DNA from: Intoshia linei
Taxonomy: Eukaryota > Orthonectida > Rhopaluridae
Length of the DNA: 49,482 nucleotides
Assembly (NCBI GenBank): GCA_001642005.1
Contig: LWCA01000133.1
Location: forward strand, 1 to 49,482
Direction: 5' to 3'
Shown piece after piece: positions 20,501 to 32,500 of this stretch. Position numbers and translations under genes: made by a program. The first letter of the stretch is position 1, and each line of letters starts with the position of its first letter. The notes beneath the pieces are model-generated. The model saw only the letters and a program-made list of their open reading frames with translations. It was not told the origin of the DNA and searched no databases.

Positions 20501-22099
20501 ATAATCTTATTTTAAATATACTTATAAATATCGATTAATTAATAAATTAACTATTAGAAAATTTATAATTTATTAACTCTTTTTAGTGATTATTTCTTAT
20601 TAATAAAAAAAAATTTAGATTATGTATTTTATGAAATAAACTAGAAAAATCGCTCCCCAAGGGACGATTCGCCCACCGTTGAGAATCCCTGCACTATAGT
20701 AAAGATTTAATGAATAATATTAACAAAAGTAAAGTAAGAACCTAATAAATATACAATTTTTATTATTTTGTCAATTTTTTGTATGTTAAAAATTTTTGAA
20801 TTGCATTTAGTGTGTGCCTCAAGTGAAAAAAGGTTGAGAAACACTAAGTTGATTATACTGATCAATATATTTAGGAGTGACCATATCAACTGTCGATGAA
20901 AACCATATTGAAATATTTGCTCCTAATAAAAATTCCTTTGACACGGCCACTAAAATGATTGATGAATTACTTTCGGCTCAAGTAACATATAATTTTATTC
21001 CTTTTCATTTTTAAATGTGTCCCGTGTAAAATTAATATAATTTTTTATTTGTTCAAAATAGTTGGATCCAATTCCGAACTTTAAATCCCCCGAGACGGGG
21101 ATTCAACGACATTTTTGTAAAATGGTGACCATTCTCCAACATTGAGTACTAAGAAAATTATATTGTTGAATATCATAACTATTTTGTGTATTAAATTTAA
21201 AATATCAAGTTTAAGGCATTATATATGTTATATGGCACCACGCATCTCTTGTGAAATAATTTTTAGGTGCCTATTTGTCATTTTCGGTAGTCTCAAGATA
21301 GGTAGATTCGGCTCTGGTTGTATCATGCACAATGTTCATTATACATGTAGTTAGAAAATACCGTTTAATAAGATCAGTAACTCCTTTAATAACCTAGAAT
21401 GAAATAATGTAACAAAATTTATTGTATTCTAAATAAAATTGCAATAACGACCCGTGAATTCTCTAAAATCACATTATTATAGTTAAATTTTAAAACATTG
21501 TGTATTAATTTCTGAACTTAACGTCTTCACTGCCAAAAAAGCATGACCAATTTAATCAAAAGCAATGATAATATAATGATGTGACAACGCCTGTTTCATG
21601 GATAAGTCCATAGTAAGTTTATGACCCTTTTAATTATGTTGAAAATCAACAACCAGTACAGTATAAAATTAACAATGACATAAAAATATTTTTTGATGTC
21701 TGAAAATATGTAATACAATATTAAATAGAGAGAACCCACATTAGAATTTGGAAGAGTATATGAAGCCGAAGTAGCTGAAATAAGGTATACTCTATTGTAT
21801 TTCACACTTATTCTAGATCTTCTGGTTTGATGGTTAAATTATATGAAAGTATGATTCCTGTTTTGGTTCCAAATAGTCAACTTGATTCAATACGGGTAAT
21901 TTTGTTTTTTAATACATTTATAAATATTTTCATCTAGATCAGCCACCCAGAGGTTTTAGGATTTACACCAGGTGATACTATTAAAGTTAAATATTTTGGA
22001 CGAGACAGTGTTAATGGAAGAATGAGATTATCTAGAAAAATGATTCACTCTCTCGGAAAAAATCAAACCGCGATTAATTTTATTAATCGAAAAAAATAA
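17584..22099 (+). CDS. PNPT1: Mitochondrial polyribonucleotide nucleotidyltransferase (PNPase)
   Basis: 3'-5' phosphorolytic exoribonuclease of mitochondrial RNA. Exons: 17584-18656, 18889-19256, 19297-19389, 19691-20059, 20875-20981, 21729-21784, 21817-21895, 21938-22099. The first RNase PH domain shows the family's [14 protein letters not shown]. The second opens [15 protein letters not shown] and has [20 protein letters not shown] and [17 protein letters not shown], which keeps the catalytic acidic residues. A KH domain with [16 protein letters not shown] follows, then an S1 domain ending [18 protein letters not shown]. The N-terminal [14 protein letters not shown] can serve as an import signal. 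Intron 4 (20060-20874) took a hAT insertion. The stop is 18 nt from the TRMT6 stop. All domains are complete. Confidence 0.97.
20254..20691. mobile_element. hAT element in PNPT1 intron 4, intact target duplication
   Basis: Begins caggggttatcaac and ends gttgagaatccctg, close to the Charlie-type hAT terminus. A perfect 8-bp direct repeat, cactatag, flanks it (20246-20253 and 20692-20699). At 438 bp and AT-rich inside, it has no transposase. The match between ends and target repeat makes this call firm. Confidence 0.9.
20813..20848. mobile_element. Second hAT end, same intron
   Basis: gtgtgcctcaagtg followed by aggttgagaaacacta is a typical hAT 3' end (reverse complement tagtgtttctcaacct). The other end was not found; it may be truncated near the 20691 insertion. 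Confidence 0.45.
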
Positions 22100-22117
22100 A
22101 TATATTTATAAATTTTA

Positions 22118-23792
22118 TTAATATACACAAGTGGCAGAAATTAAATAAAATGCAATTGGTGTAGAATCTAACATTGGTCTCGTTCTATTTGGTAGAACCT
22201 ATATATATAAGTTTAAGTTATATTAAAATTACCTGATATTTTCGACACATTGTATTCCACATTCGTATATTAGTGTAAGTATTTTGGTTCAGAAAATAAT
22301 TGTAACATTCCTGTATGGACTAAAGATAAAATAAATAATATTTACTTGTTATAACTTATAATGCATGTAACTTTCCAATCGTACAAAAAGCATTTTGCAA
22401 TATTTAATAAAATAAAGGTCCCAATATGGTTTTCTTCTGAATATAAAAAAGTAATGTATTGTATACAAGTATTTCTAAATTGGACTACATTGTAGTACGA
22501 TTCTAGGTCCAGCCAAAAGTTTGGAAAAATAGAATGTATGATTTTAATTATGAAAGAACTGATTAGATTTACAATTTTTATGATGAAATAGTTTTCACCC
22601 ATTTCAAAAAATTAATTTAAATTACCGACAAATAGTTTGAACAAACAACAATTTGACACATCCTCTCGGTAAGTTTTGACAAAATTTTCAAAATCTGACA
22701 GGGAGAAAAAGTTTGAACGACAATAACTAGACTAATAAAATAGTAAATAATTTCAAATAAATTTACGAATTAATCTTTTTTAAATTTGATAAATTGGATT
22801 CATCCAGCTAAAATATATTACATTATTTTAATATGGCTTACCATGTGTATATCTTGGATATTGACATTGGTAGGTTTTTTTTGATTGATAGTGCACCACT
22901 TATTGTATATTTTACTACAGAAATTTGAATATACGTTATTACAATGTTTACGGTTTATTTCCAACAAAAACTTGCAAAAATCCATCATCTAACATAATTT
23001 AAGGATAATGAAATATTTACCAGTAATTTTTTCCGAAATCCCAGCAGTCAATAATCCTTTGGTTTGTTCAACTAACCCAACTGAACTATTGTAAGTAATA
23101 TTAGAGTAGTACAAAATTTCTGCCAAAACTTGTGGATATATTCTAAACAAAAATGAGATACACATAAAAATATAATTTTCAAATACTGAAATGTATCAAT
23201 TTATAAAAACTAAAACATCCAATGCTGTTTTTTTCCAGATAAATTTGACAATATCGAATTAAGTATTAAATGACTTACAAGCATTTGTTTAATTTAGCAA
23301 AATGATTAAATGTCGGTTTTTTAAGGTTTAGAACTGGTCGTTTTCTAAAAAAAATAAGAAACTCATGGATTGATAAAACTGTTTTAATTTTTTTCTGATA
23401 TATTTTTCTTGGCAAAAGACGCTTTTTGATTGAAAAGTAATATTGTCACTTATAATTTGGTGTACTATTCTCTAAAAAATTTAATTTAAATTAATAATTA
23501 ACAATTAAAAACCTTTCTAGAATCGTTAATTTCTATACAATGTTCGTTATTGTGTATATTTGTTTGGCAAAGTGAAATTAATTCGTTATTAACTAATTCA
23601 TAGTCGACATTATAAGACATTCCAGCTAATTTTGAGCTTTTGAGTTTTTTTTTGTGGGCGCGTAGAAAACTATAACATTATATAACAATTTTATTACTTT
23701 CACCTGCAATTATTAACTTCAACGATTCCACTACATTCTTCGTCGACAAAATATACTATTTTATCTCCATTTTTTATTTTTTCAGAATCCAT
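22118..23792 (-). CDS. TRMT6: tRNA m1A58 methyltransferase non-catalytic subunit
   Basis: Partner of TRMT61A in methylating A58 of tRNA. Exons from 23792 down: MDSEKIKNGDKIVYFVDEEC (23792-23704), LAGMSYNVDYELVNNELI, RPVLNLKKPTFNHFAK, IYPQVLAEILYYSNITYN to GLLTAGISEKITGDDGF, further short exons, ENHIGTFILLNIAKCFLYDW, then ECYNYF...MCRKYQ and VLPNRTRPMLDSTP to the stop. Human landmarks align in order: MRYDTLAQMLTLGNI, ETCAGLVLGAMMERMGGFG, LLECY, and RNYQVLPDRSHPKL. The junction near 22350 is out of phase by one nucleotide if the best homology is kept; an alternative donor (tggaaa|gttaca, 51-nt intron) restores phase but drops about 10 residues. It is divergent from EIF2B1, with 89 nt between start codons. 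Confidence 0.85.
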
Positions 23793-23881
23793 TCTATCGA
23801 AATATGTTCAGAGAAATTTTCGATGTTTGTAGTCAAGGTTAAATAAAGTTACTGTTCAACTCCAACTATTATTTAGAAAAA

Positions 23882-25562
23882 ATGAGTAATTTTGAAATTT
23901 AAAAATATACATCTAAATTTTTACAGAAATTGTACAAAGTGTTATAAATCAATTTGAAAATTTAAAAATTACAGAAAAATTTGTACCTGATGCAATTCAT
24001 GCCATAAATATTTTAAATAAATTGATCAAAGACGATGAGTGTAATATTGATTTTATATAAAGGATACAATATTTAATAGCTACCACAATCTACGAGTTAT
24101 TGGATAATATCAAAAATGCAATAACCGCAATTATATCAGAATCTAAAACTGTATCAACTTCATCATGTACTGAATTGTTTATGGGATATATTACTCTAAA
24201 AACTCTAGATCAAAGTGTACTCAAATTTAGATTTAAATTTTATGCAATTTAGGATATATCGAAATCTAAGCAAATTTTATTGGATAGAGCTCTTAAGTTT
24301 TCTTTCAAATTATCTAAACAAATCGATACAATTTCCCAGTTCTGCTATAAATATCTTATAAATAAAAATGTAGTTTTTATTTTATATTTATTATTTATCC
24401 ATTAGTGTATTTTAATCATGTCGATGTCGAAAGGATTTACGCCTCTAATGAAAAAAATAATTGAAAACAATGATCCCATTATTTATGTTTTGTGTGACAG
24501 TTCTGAATCTATGTAAGTTGACTCATTAATATTTTATATATGGATATATTTTTTTAGTAAATATATCACAAAGGATGATTTACCCTTGTCTAATCGAATT
24601 AAGTTAATTTCTTTTGCGGAAATTGGGTACATAATCTATTTATTGTTTATTTATAATTTTATAGAAGAGTACTGGGAACTGTTGATGTTATTCTGACAGA
24701 GTCACAAGCCATTGTGGAAAGCGGAGGAATCATTGGAAATGTATATACTATTTATATTTCGGAATCATGTTTATTGTTGACAATTAAAATATAATTTTAT
24801 AAAGTATTCAAATGAACTAATAATAACAGGTTCGTAGATTGTTTTACATCACAAGTTCACCTTTTTTGTTACGGGTTACTAAATTTTTAGTTTTCAATAC
24901 AAATGTTTTGTGCTGATAATTGTGTTTACAAATAATTCAAATTTTGTGTCCACATGACGTGGACTATACTTCTGCAACGCGATCTGATCGAAAACAAACT
25001 ACGGTCACGTTAACCCGGTTTAGTGATTATAATGAAATTTGCATTTTCATTATAATAATAATGTTTGTATTTGTTTTTAATTTGAAATTTTTTAAATGTA
25101 TTACTATTTTTTGCACAATCAAACACGATCTGATGCAAAACTCTAATGGGGACCCGGGTGTAAACGTTATAAAATTAAGTTAAAACTGAGAAAACAATTT
25201 AAACCCTTCAAAAATTGCACCAAGAGTGTTCATTGCAATGACCGTGAATGAAATCTGTATTATATAAATACCTAGGTTGGAACATTTACTACTGCATTGT
25301 GTGCTAAGCAGTTCAAGATACCAATATATATATGCTCAGAAAGTTATAAATTTGTCCGCTTTTGTCCAATCAGACAGTCTTGTATAGATACATATTTGGA
25401 ATCATTAATGGTTTTTTAATAATAGTGATGTTTAATTATTTTTAGGAAGAAAAATCAAAATTAGATTACACTCCACCAAACTACATAGACCTTATATTTA
25501 CCGATATTGGTGTTTTAACTCCATACGCAGCTGCAAATGAATTGATAAAGATTTATTTATAA
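23882..25562 (+). CDS. EIF2B1: Translation initiation factor eIF2B alpha subunit
   Basis: Regulatory subunit of the eIF2 guanine-nucleotide exchange factor. Exons: 23882-23885, 23927-24040, 24080-24216, 24253-24369, 24406-24512, 24558-24626, 24665-24740, 25276-25410, 25446-25562. Family landmarks in order: [38 protein letters not shown] (human GAEGVVENGGIINKIGT), [28 protein letters not shown], and the C-terminus [20 protein letters not shown]. The start is ambiguous: a 4-nt first exon (ATGA) fits the human length best, but an upstream ATG at about 23810 (MFREIFDVCSQ) with its own donor is also in phase. Intron 7 is 535 nt and holds a hairpin (attataatgaaa/tttcattataat near 25030). Confidence 0.95.
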
Positions 25563-26217
25563 ATGAAAAATTATTCTAGTAACTCAATAGAAATACGAAA
25601 ATTATGCATTCTTGAAGGAATCATTTTTTATCTAAATTTGTTATTATTTGTATAAATTTATAATACAGTCCATATTAACCCAATTTTTTATTTTTTTCGA
25701 TTGTAACATTACGAATTAACATTAGGGTGTGAATTTTAGTAGTTTTTTTGGAAATTATATGGTGCAAGAACGGATAAAGTCGCATATGACAGTTTATGGT
25801 TAACAAATTTCATTTCTCAAATTGTTAATTATCATTAAATATTATAAAAAGTTTTTTAGAAAGAAATTATCTAATAATAAATCAAATAATTAAAAGAATA
25901 GTAAGTGGATTTACATTTTCTACCAATAAAATAAAAATTGTGGCGATGGTTCAAAATTATTTCACATTGATAAAATGTGACTTTCTGATTAAAGGTTGAG
26001 AACTCTTGTTATATACTGTAGATAAGACGTTAGTAAATAAATAAGTTTTATATTTGTTCGATCGCATCAATTGGTGTGTCTACTTGGCACTGCAAGGTGG
26101 ATATTTAAACTCAACAAAAATTATCGTAAGAAAAGTTAGACTATATTACTGATTTTGGTGATTTGCTCGTGGAGGGAATGTGTCCAATGGAATCCTAAAT
26201 AAATAACCTATATGTTT
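25563..26217. other. Intergenic gap with transposon ends
   Basis: Contains tagggtgtga (about 25724), like the gggtgtca family end, and aggttgagaactcttg (about 25993-26008), like a hAT end. No matching opposite ends or genes were seen. Confidence 0.35.
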
Positions 26218-28513
26218 TCATTTAAAATATACTCTTTGTATGGTTATGGATGATTTAATCATTTTTGGTTTGACTGATTCTGGTGGATCACGATTTGTGT
26301 CCTGAATGGATACGTTTAAATCAAGTAATTTTGTAATATTACATTGCTTATATGAATGATATCTTTGTGATGAATGACATCTGCACTAATTTTTTCAGAT
26401 TCACAAATGTCACTTCCATATGGATCATAAAACAGTGTTTCTTCTGTTTCTGGGTACATCTAATTACATTAAAAAACTTGGCATGATATTATTGTTACCT
26501 CATACAGTTCCAATATTTCTAAAGTTTTGGGTATTTCCAATATGTCTCGAAGAGACTGTGTTTCAGCTTCAGGCATCAATTTCTAGTGTAAATATTAAAA
26601 ATAAAAATTATTTCAAAAATACCATATCTGAAACAAGTTGTTTTCGATCGTTTCTTTTTAAATTTGCGAATTTAAATCCACTATTTCGCCAATACGTATA
26701 AGTACCGGTTGGTAGTTTATTATTTACTACACTGTCAATTGATTCTACCAATCCAATTTTCTAATTTAAAAATAGTTAACAATTATCAATTAAATAGAAT
26801 TTAAATACATGATTATATTTTGGTTCTTCAACAAGAATTACACTTGGTTTGGCTGCAAATGTTTCTATTCTATCACATTCTACACGTGCCTTCGCATCTA
26901 CAATTATGTAAGTTATAAACATTAAATGCAAAAATTAATATAAGCGAAAATACTTTCGAAATTTTCAATTTTATTAATGTTTCTTTTTGCACCTCGGCGA
27001 TAATTTGATACATCCCTAAATACACTATAATAAACTATTAGATTTTTGAGATACACGTATTCATTTAAATAATTGTACAAATGTCTGGCTTGAAGGGCAT
27101 CCTTTAGTTTATATTTATGACTATATATAACAGTTTGATCATGATGAACGTTTTGGTTAAATACACGTACAATCTTAGAAAATCTGTGTTTCTGCATTTC
27201 CAACCTCCTTAAATTATCGAAAGGTATTTTATAATCTATCAAGTTTTTGTTATAAACACGAATTTCTCGAGCTGTTACGTATAGTTTCCTGATTTCGTTT
27301 TCATAGTTCTAGTGTTTAAATCGTACAAGTATGAATATTAACATTAAATTACCAAAACTTTAAAGGAAGATTCTTCTCCATAAATTCTCAGTTTAGAGGC
27401 CAATTGTACATATTTTCTAACAGCGTATTGATCGTAACACCTAAATGTATATTTTAATATATATTATAAAAATAACTACTGGATTTCAGCCAAATAATGT
27501 TTAGTGTTTTGGATAAATGTATTGCGAATTTTGTCCTCAATAATTTCATTGTACAAAGAAATAATATATCCATCTAAATCCATGCTATTTTTTTCAATTT
27601 CGTCAAATGAAGCACATATATAAAGGGCATTTAGATAGCATTTATTATGCAGAGAACATGGTTTTGCTTTCTTAACGTAAACTCTATTGGTATAATCAAT
27701 ACAATGTATATTAAGTTTACCCAATTTTATTTATTTGTCGATGAATATACTCCATTATATACCCTCTGTAAAAATTAAATTATTATAAATTTTTATGGAT
27801 ATTAATAAATTATTATCTATTTATGTATACATTACATTGTTTCGGTATTTTTTTGATTAATTTCAGCATAAAGGGGAAAGTATTTTATTTCCAACATGAC
27901 AGTCCATTGCCTATGATCTACGAAAAATTGTGATACAGACAAATTAAAACTAACTTATGCCTTTTTGATCTTTTAGCAGTTTGTTTTTATCAATCCAATA
28001 CTAATAATATTAATAAGGTATATAAAAACGTTTTTTTATGTTGCGTAATAATTTAGTTTTAGTCCGCGATAAATTTTATAATTTATTACCGGTTTGCCGT
28101 GAAAAAAATGTGGGAACCCCTGATTCTAATTTAAATATTAATAGAAAAGTGCAACTTTAGGAACTCCTGATATAGACAATATTATTACATATTTATCAAA
28201 AGTTTACATTTGTACAAAGTACATTAATAGTACTTTAATAATAAATAATAATAAATAATAATAAATTTACTTTAAAATCATTTTCCAAATAATACAAACT
28301 GAATATATCCTTGTTACAGATTCCATGATAATCACATGCAGTCGTGACCAAATAATCTGCAGTTTGATCCATCTACATTTAAGTTTATTTGATACATTTA
28401 TCAAGTTTATTAAATGATGGAATTACATCTGCGTGTAGTGTAACGGCTACTTTGTCTATGTGATGAATTGTAATGACACATGTCCTTTGCAAATTTTTAT
28501 ATTCCACAACCAT
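26218..28513 (-). CDS. FERM-domain protein
   Basis: Many short exons from 28513 down. F1-like: VAVTLHADMDQTADYLVTTA, then CDYHGICNKDIFSLYYLEND. Next comes RQWTVMLEIKYFPLYAE, the usual FERM strand after F1, then an F2-like helical part (SLHNKCYLNALYICASFDEI, YVQLASKLRIYGEE). An F3/PH-like lobe follows (IRVYNKNLIDYKIPFDNLRR, RFSKIVRVFNQ). The part after FERM is acidic (MPEAETQSLRDILEIPKTLE; MYPETEETLFYDPYGSD) and ends RVYFK. FERM proteins link membranes or receptors to the cytoskeleton. I cannot choose among FRMD-type subfamilies. The join between F1 and the RQWT exon is incomplete (phase mismatch), so an exon may be missing near 27900-28260. The last intron is 43 nt (about 26292-26334). Confidence 0.65.
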
Positions 28514-29527
28514 TATTTTTAATGTAATTTCCTAACTATCCTAGACAATAAATTATCAAAACCCACACTTTGTAAATATTTATTTGTTGATATAAGAAGC
28601 ATACTTTTTAAATATTTACTTATTTAATTGACTAGTTCTTAAGAGCAGCATGCTTCTTAAATGTACAGTGTATGTGAATAAAAAGTTAAATAAAAATTAA
28701 GTTTTCATCATTCCTAAAGTTTATTACATCAATTTTAGTGATCTGCCTAATATGACACACCATTTGAGAATGTATTATACTGAAGGTGAGGAAATTGCGA
28801 CCTTCTGAGCAATTTTAAATATTTGTCACATTGACGATAAACATTAAATAAAAATAGATTTCAACGACCAGTTTTCGGGTCTGCATTATAATGGAAAAAT
28901 TATTATATGTAGTAATTAAGTAGTAAGTACATTGTATTTGTAATATAAAAATCTAATCAATATAAGACATACACATATGAAATGTATGCTATATGCAAAT
29001 TTCATACTTAAGTATTAGTCATATTGTTGTTCCATGATTATTGATTTATTATTATACATTTTTGTGATTTCCAGTCCAATTCCATTCATAAAATCATCTT
29101 GTTTGCATTTTTGCATGACCAATAAAGATTTTAATATTTTAAAAGTATTATATACTAAAAAGCGTATTTTTAGCGGATATCAATGTTTATATCCATTTTT
29201 TAATCCAATTCCATAAATTAAATCACGTTATCTGCATTTTCGCATGAAGAATAAGATTTTAAACGTCATAAATGAACAGATTGGGAACCAATATTCCTAC
29301 ATATTTGAAAATAATTGTAATAATAATTAATTTAATTAACCTTTTATACACTTTAATAGTTTTTTTTACATGAAAAATAAATAATTCTCAAATTTTTTAA
29401 AAAATATGACACCCAAAATATGATAAAAATATAATGAATATAATATTCACAATGTATTATTAATAATATATTTAATATAATAAAAATATGAATACATTGT
29501 ACAATCATTATTTAATAAATTTCAAGT
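28514..29527. other. Intergenic gap
   Basis: Contains an imperfect direct repeat (see 29073-29262). The 60-codon open frame at 29034-29216 lies across that repeat and does not look like a gene. Confidence 0.4.
29073..29262. repeat. Imperfect direct repeat, two ~62-bp copies
   Basis: Copies at 29073-29136 and 29202-29262 share tccaattccat, then aaatca, then tgcatttt(t/c)gcatga, then aa(t)aagattttaa, in the same order. Start-to-start spacing is 129 bp. Nature unknown. Confidence 0.5.
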
Positions 29528-32500
29528 TTATATGGCATATTGAGACAAATCATTAGAATTAACTAACATTTCTTGGATCATGGTAATTGCTTCAGTAATA
29601 ATAGTTCTAGTTTTGATTGTAGAATTAACTTTTTCTTCCTCTTCTTGTGAAAGCTTCATTAAAAATTCCTAAATATAAACCACATGAAAAATTATAAAAT
29701 TTTGACAGTATTTTATAACTAGAGGTGTCAATAGAATTGCTGTTATCAAAACTATTACTTATAATCAATTTTTTTATTGATATGTCGTGATTGCCCTATT
29801 AATTAGTGAATAATACTAAACAAAATCGTAATAATAATTTTAATTGATTTTGAAGAAGTCTTGAATTATTCTTCAATATAATTATAATATAGAATTATTA
29901 TAATGGTTTTTCGATAATGAATATTGCAAAATTAAAATTTGAAGTACATTTAATGTTGAGGTACCAGTAAAACTAGCATTCTTATTGTTTATAACAAGTA
30001 ATGATATTAAATGTATACCCAAAAGAATTGTTTTAATAAATTTAAAAATAAACATAAAAAGTTATTAATTATAATGGATTCTACAAATATAAATATTTAT
30101 AACAAAAAATATTAAACAATATTGTAAATGGCAACAAAAAAACCTTCCGATGAAATATATTTTATATTACTTTAAAATTGTTGATTGTTTTGTTGTGTAA
30201 ATTATAGCAACAATAATGTTCTCAAATGCAATCAGAAGCAAATTAGATATTTGGGATAATGCGTCACGTTTAAAAAGAATGGATATTTTAAATAGTTTTA
30301 TGAAAGAATATGAAGAAAAAGTAATAACCGAATTAGAAAGTTCTTTTGAGAACGCTGCATCTTTATTCTTTACAAGAATAGTGACATGGATTCGTTTGAC
30401 GTACATGTGTGGGGATAAAATATTTTACGATAAAAATAGCAAAAGTCGAAATAATAAAACATATCTATTCATACAATTAAAAGCGATAAAAATATTTTTC
30501 ATGTCTACATATGGAAATGAATATATAGAACAATTTATCAGCATGGGAGGCGTACTGACATTATTAGAAATCGTCAACCTAAAAAATATCTCTGAAAATT
30601 CCAAACAGCAGGCCTTACTGCAAGTTTTAATAATTGGTAATAAGGGTAGAAAATATAAAGAACTTATATGTCAGTCATATGGTGTACGATCTGTTGCTGA
30701 ATGTTTAGCGATAGCCAAATTAGATGAAACTCAAAATTTATGCTCAACATGCTTACACTCATTCAGCGATAACAATCCTAAATATCAATTGCAAGTTTAC
30801 AAAGGTCTCATTGCTCTTTTACCCTGTAAATCACCAAGAGCACAACAAACTTCTTTATATTTGTTGAGATTTGTTCAACCTCAATTGACTGAAGTTTCTT
30901 CTGTCATGATAGATCCCCTTTTAGGTGTTTTACAATCAATGCACCTAGAAGTTCAATATGAATGTTATGAATTTCTTAAAATATTGATGCAATACAAATC
31001 AGTAAGATGTGAAATTTTAAAAGGCCTTGTCAAATTACTGATACCAAAAAAATCTGAAATTTTAAAATTCAATTTGCAACAAAAAAAGCAAAATGAAATT
31101 GATCAAAACCTCAACGATGGTAAAAAAACACCATGCATAACAAAACCAATGCCAATTCTTGTTCAGCAAGCTTCTGCAGCAAAATCCATATTAATTTTAG
31201 CAAAAGAGTCAAAATCCATTGCAGAATGTCTTTTAAAATTTAATGTAATTATTATTTACAATGTTAAATCAAAATTTTCTAAACCAACTCTGTCCTGATT
31301 ATAATTATTATCTAATTATAATTGTTATTATTATAATTAGAACCAGAGACTTAAATAACTCAAAAGCATAATTATCAATTTGATCTTGATATGAATTTTA
31401 TCACAATTATGAATTTAAAATATGCATAGGCAAATTAATTGCACTAAGATTTACTTAACATGTGAATGTAAAAATTATCTTAATTATAAGTCATTTTTAA
31501 CAATAAATGAAATAAGACGGTATACATAATTAGTGGTCCATCAATTTTCTCTAAATAAAGTAACCACGTGTTTAAAAAATAAGTCTTTATAATAAGCAAC
31601 AGTACGCCGTATAAATTAAGATTATAAAATGTTATTTTTTGGGCATTGTTATATAAATTAATTAATATTTTTTATCAATTATATCAACCCTTGAGTGTGT
31701 TTTGGAGATATTTTGAGAATATTAGCCTTGAAGTGTAAAGTTTAAAATCTACATTGTACTGATTTTGTATAATTAACTAAAGTTATAATAGGTTGTTCAC
31801 AATCTCATGATAGCCATGTCAAATACGGAAAATATAGATTCACAAAGAAATGCAAGTGTCACATTACATTATTTTAAAGAAAAATATGTTAGTGTGGCAG
31901 AAATACTATTGGATACGATGGGATCTAGTTTGTACACCATGTTTGTTAATTCACCCGAAGATTTGTACAATCAATTAGACCCTGTTCAAATTGATGTTTT
32001 GGCAAATAACAGAATAAATAAAATTAATAATAATTAATAAATTTTACCGGGTTGTTAATAGACAATAATTTTATTAATAATGAATTTTCTAAAAATTCTT
32101 TAATCTAAAAAAAATATATTTTCCTAGATTATGCAGTAAGTAATATGAAGATAACAAACTATAAATGTGTAATTATTCATCCATGCCCGTAATTGATAAG
32201 TAATGAGTGAAAAAATGAAACCAGTGTACTAAATTTTAAATCTGAAAACAAATTTCCCCACATATCTCTGCAAAAAATTGAAACCAATCACAAACTCCTA
32301 CTCGTCCAAGTTAAACTGAAAGTCAGAATATTATATTATTGTAATAATAGAAATTATAAATTTACCAAAAAATCCACTCACCATAGACATAAACATAGCA
32401 AAAACACAAATACACAAAAAAATTCAAGATAGATTGTTAGCACTTATTCGATAAAAATTACCTGATTTATAAGAGAAGAAACAATAATTTTTGGTATTAA

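Noticed and set aside
24920-25183. 87-codon plus-strand ORF
   Set aside because: Within EIF2B1 intron 7; low-complexity Ile/Phe run and a hairpin, no domain, no phase link to flanking exons.
26420-26701. 93-codon plus-strand ORF
   Set aside because: Lies opposite exons of the FERM-domain gene, whose minus-strand reading has splice signals and domain matches.
28060-28165. hAT element near gggaacccctg and aggaactcctg
   Set aside because: Right ends look hAT-like and share subterminal text with 6532-6682, but no left end or target duplication was found, so no element is called.
30167-30406. 79-codon minus-strand ORF at the ARMH1 start
   Set aside because: Antisense of the ARMH1 first exon; no dynamin-like sequence in it.
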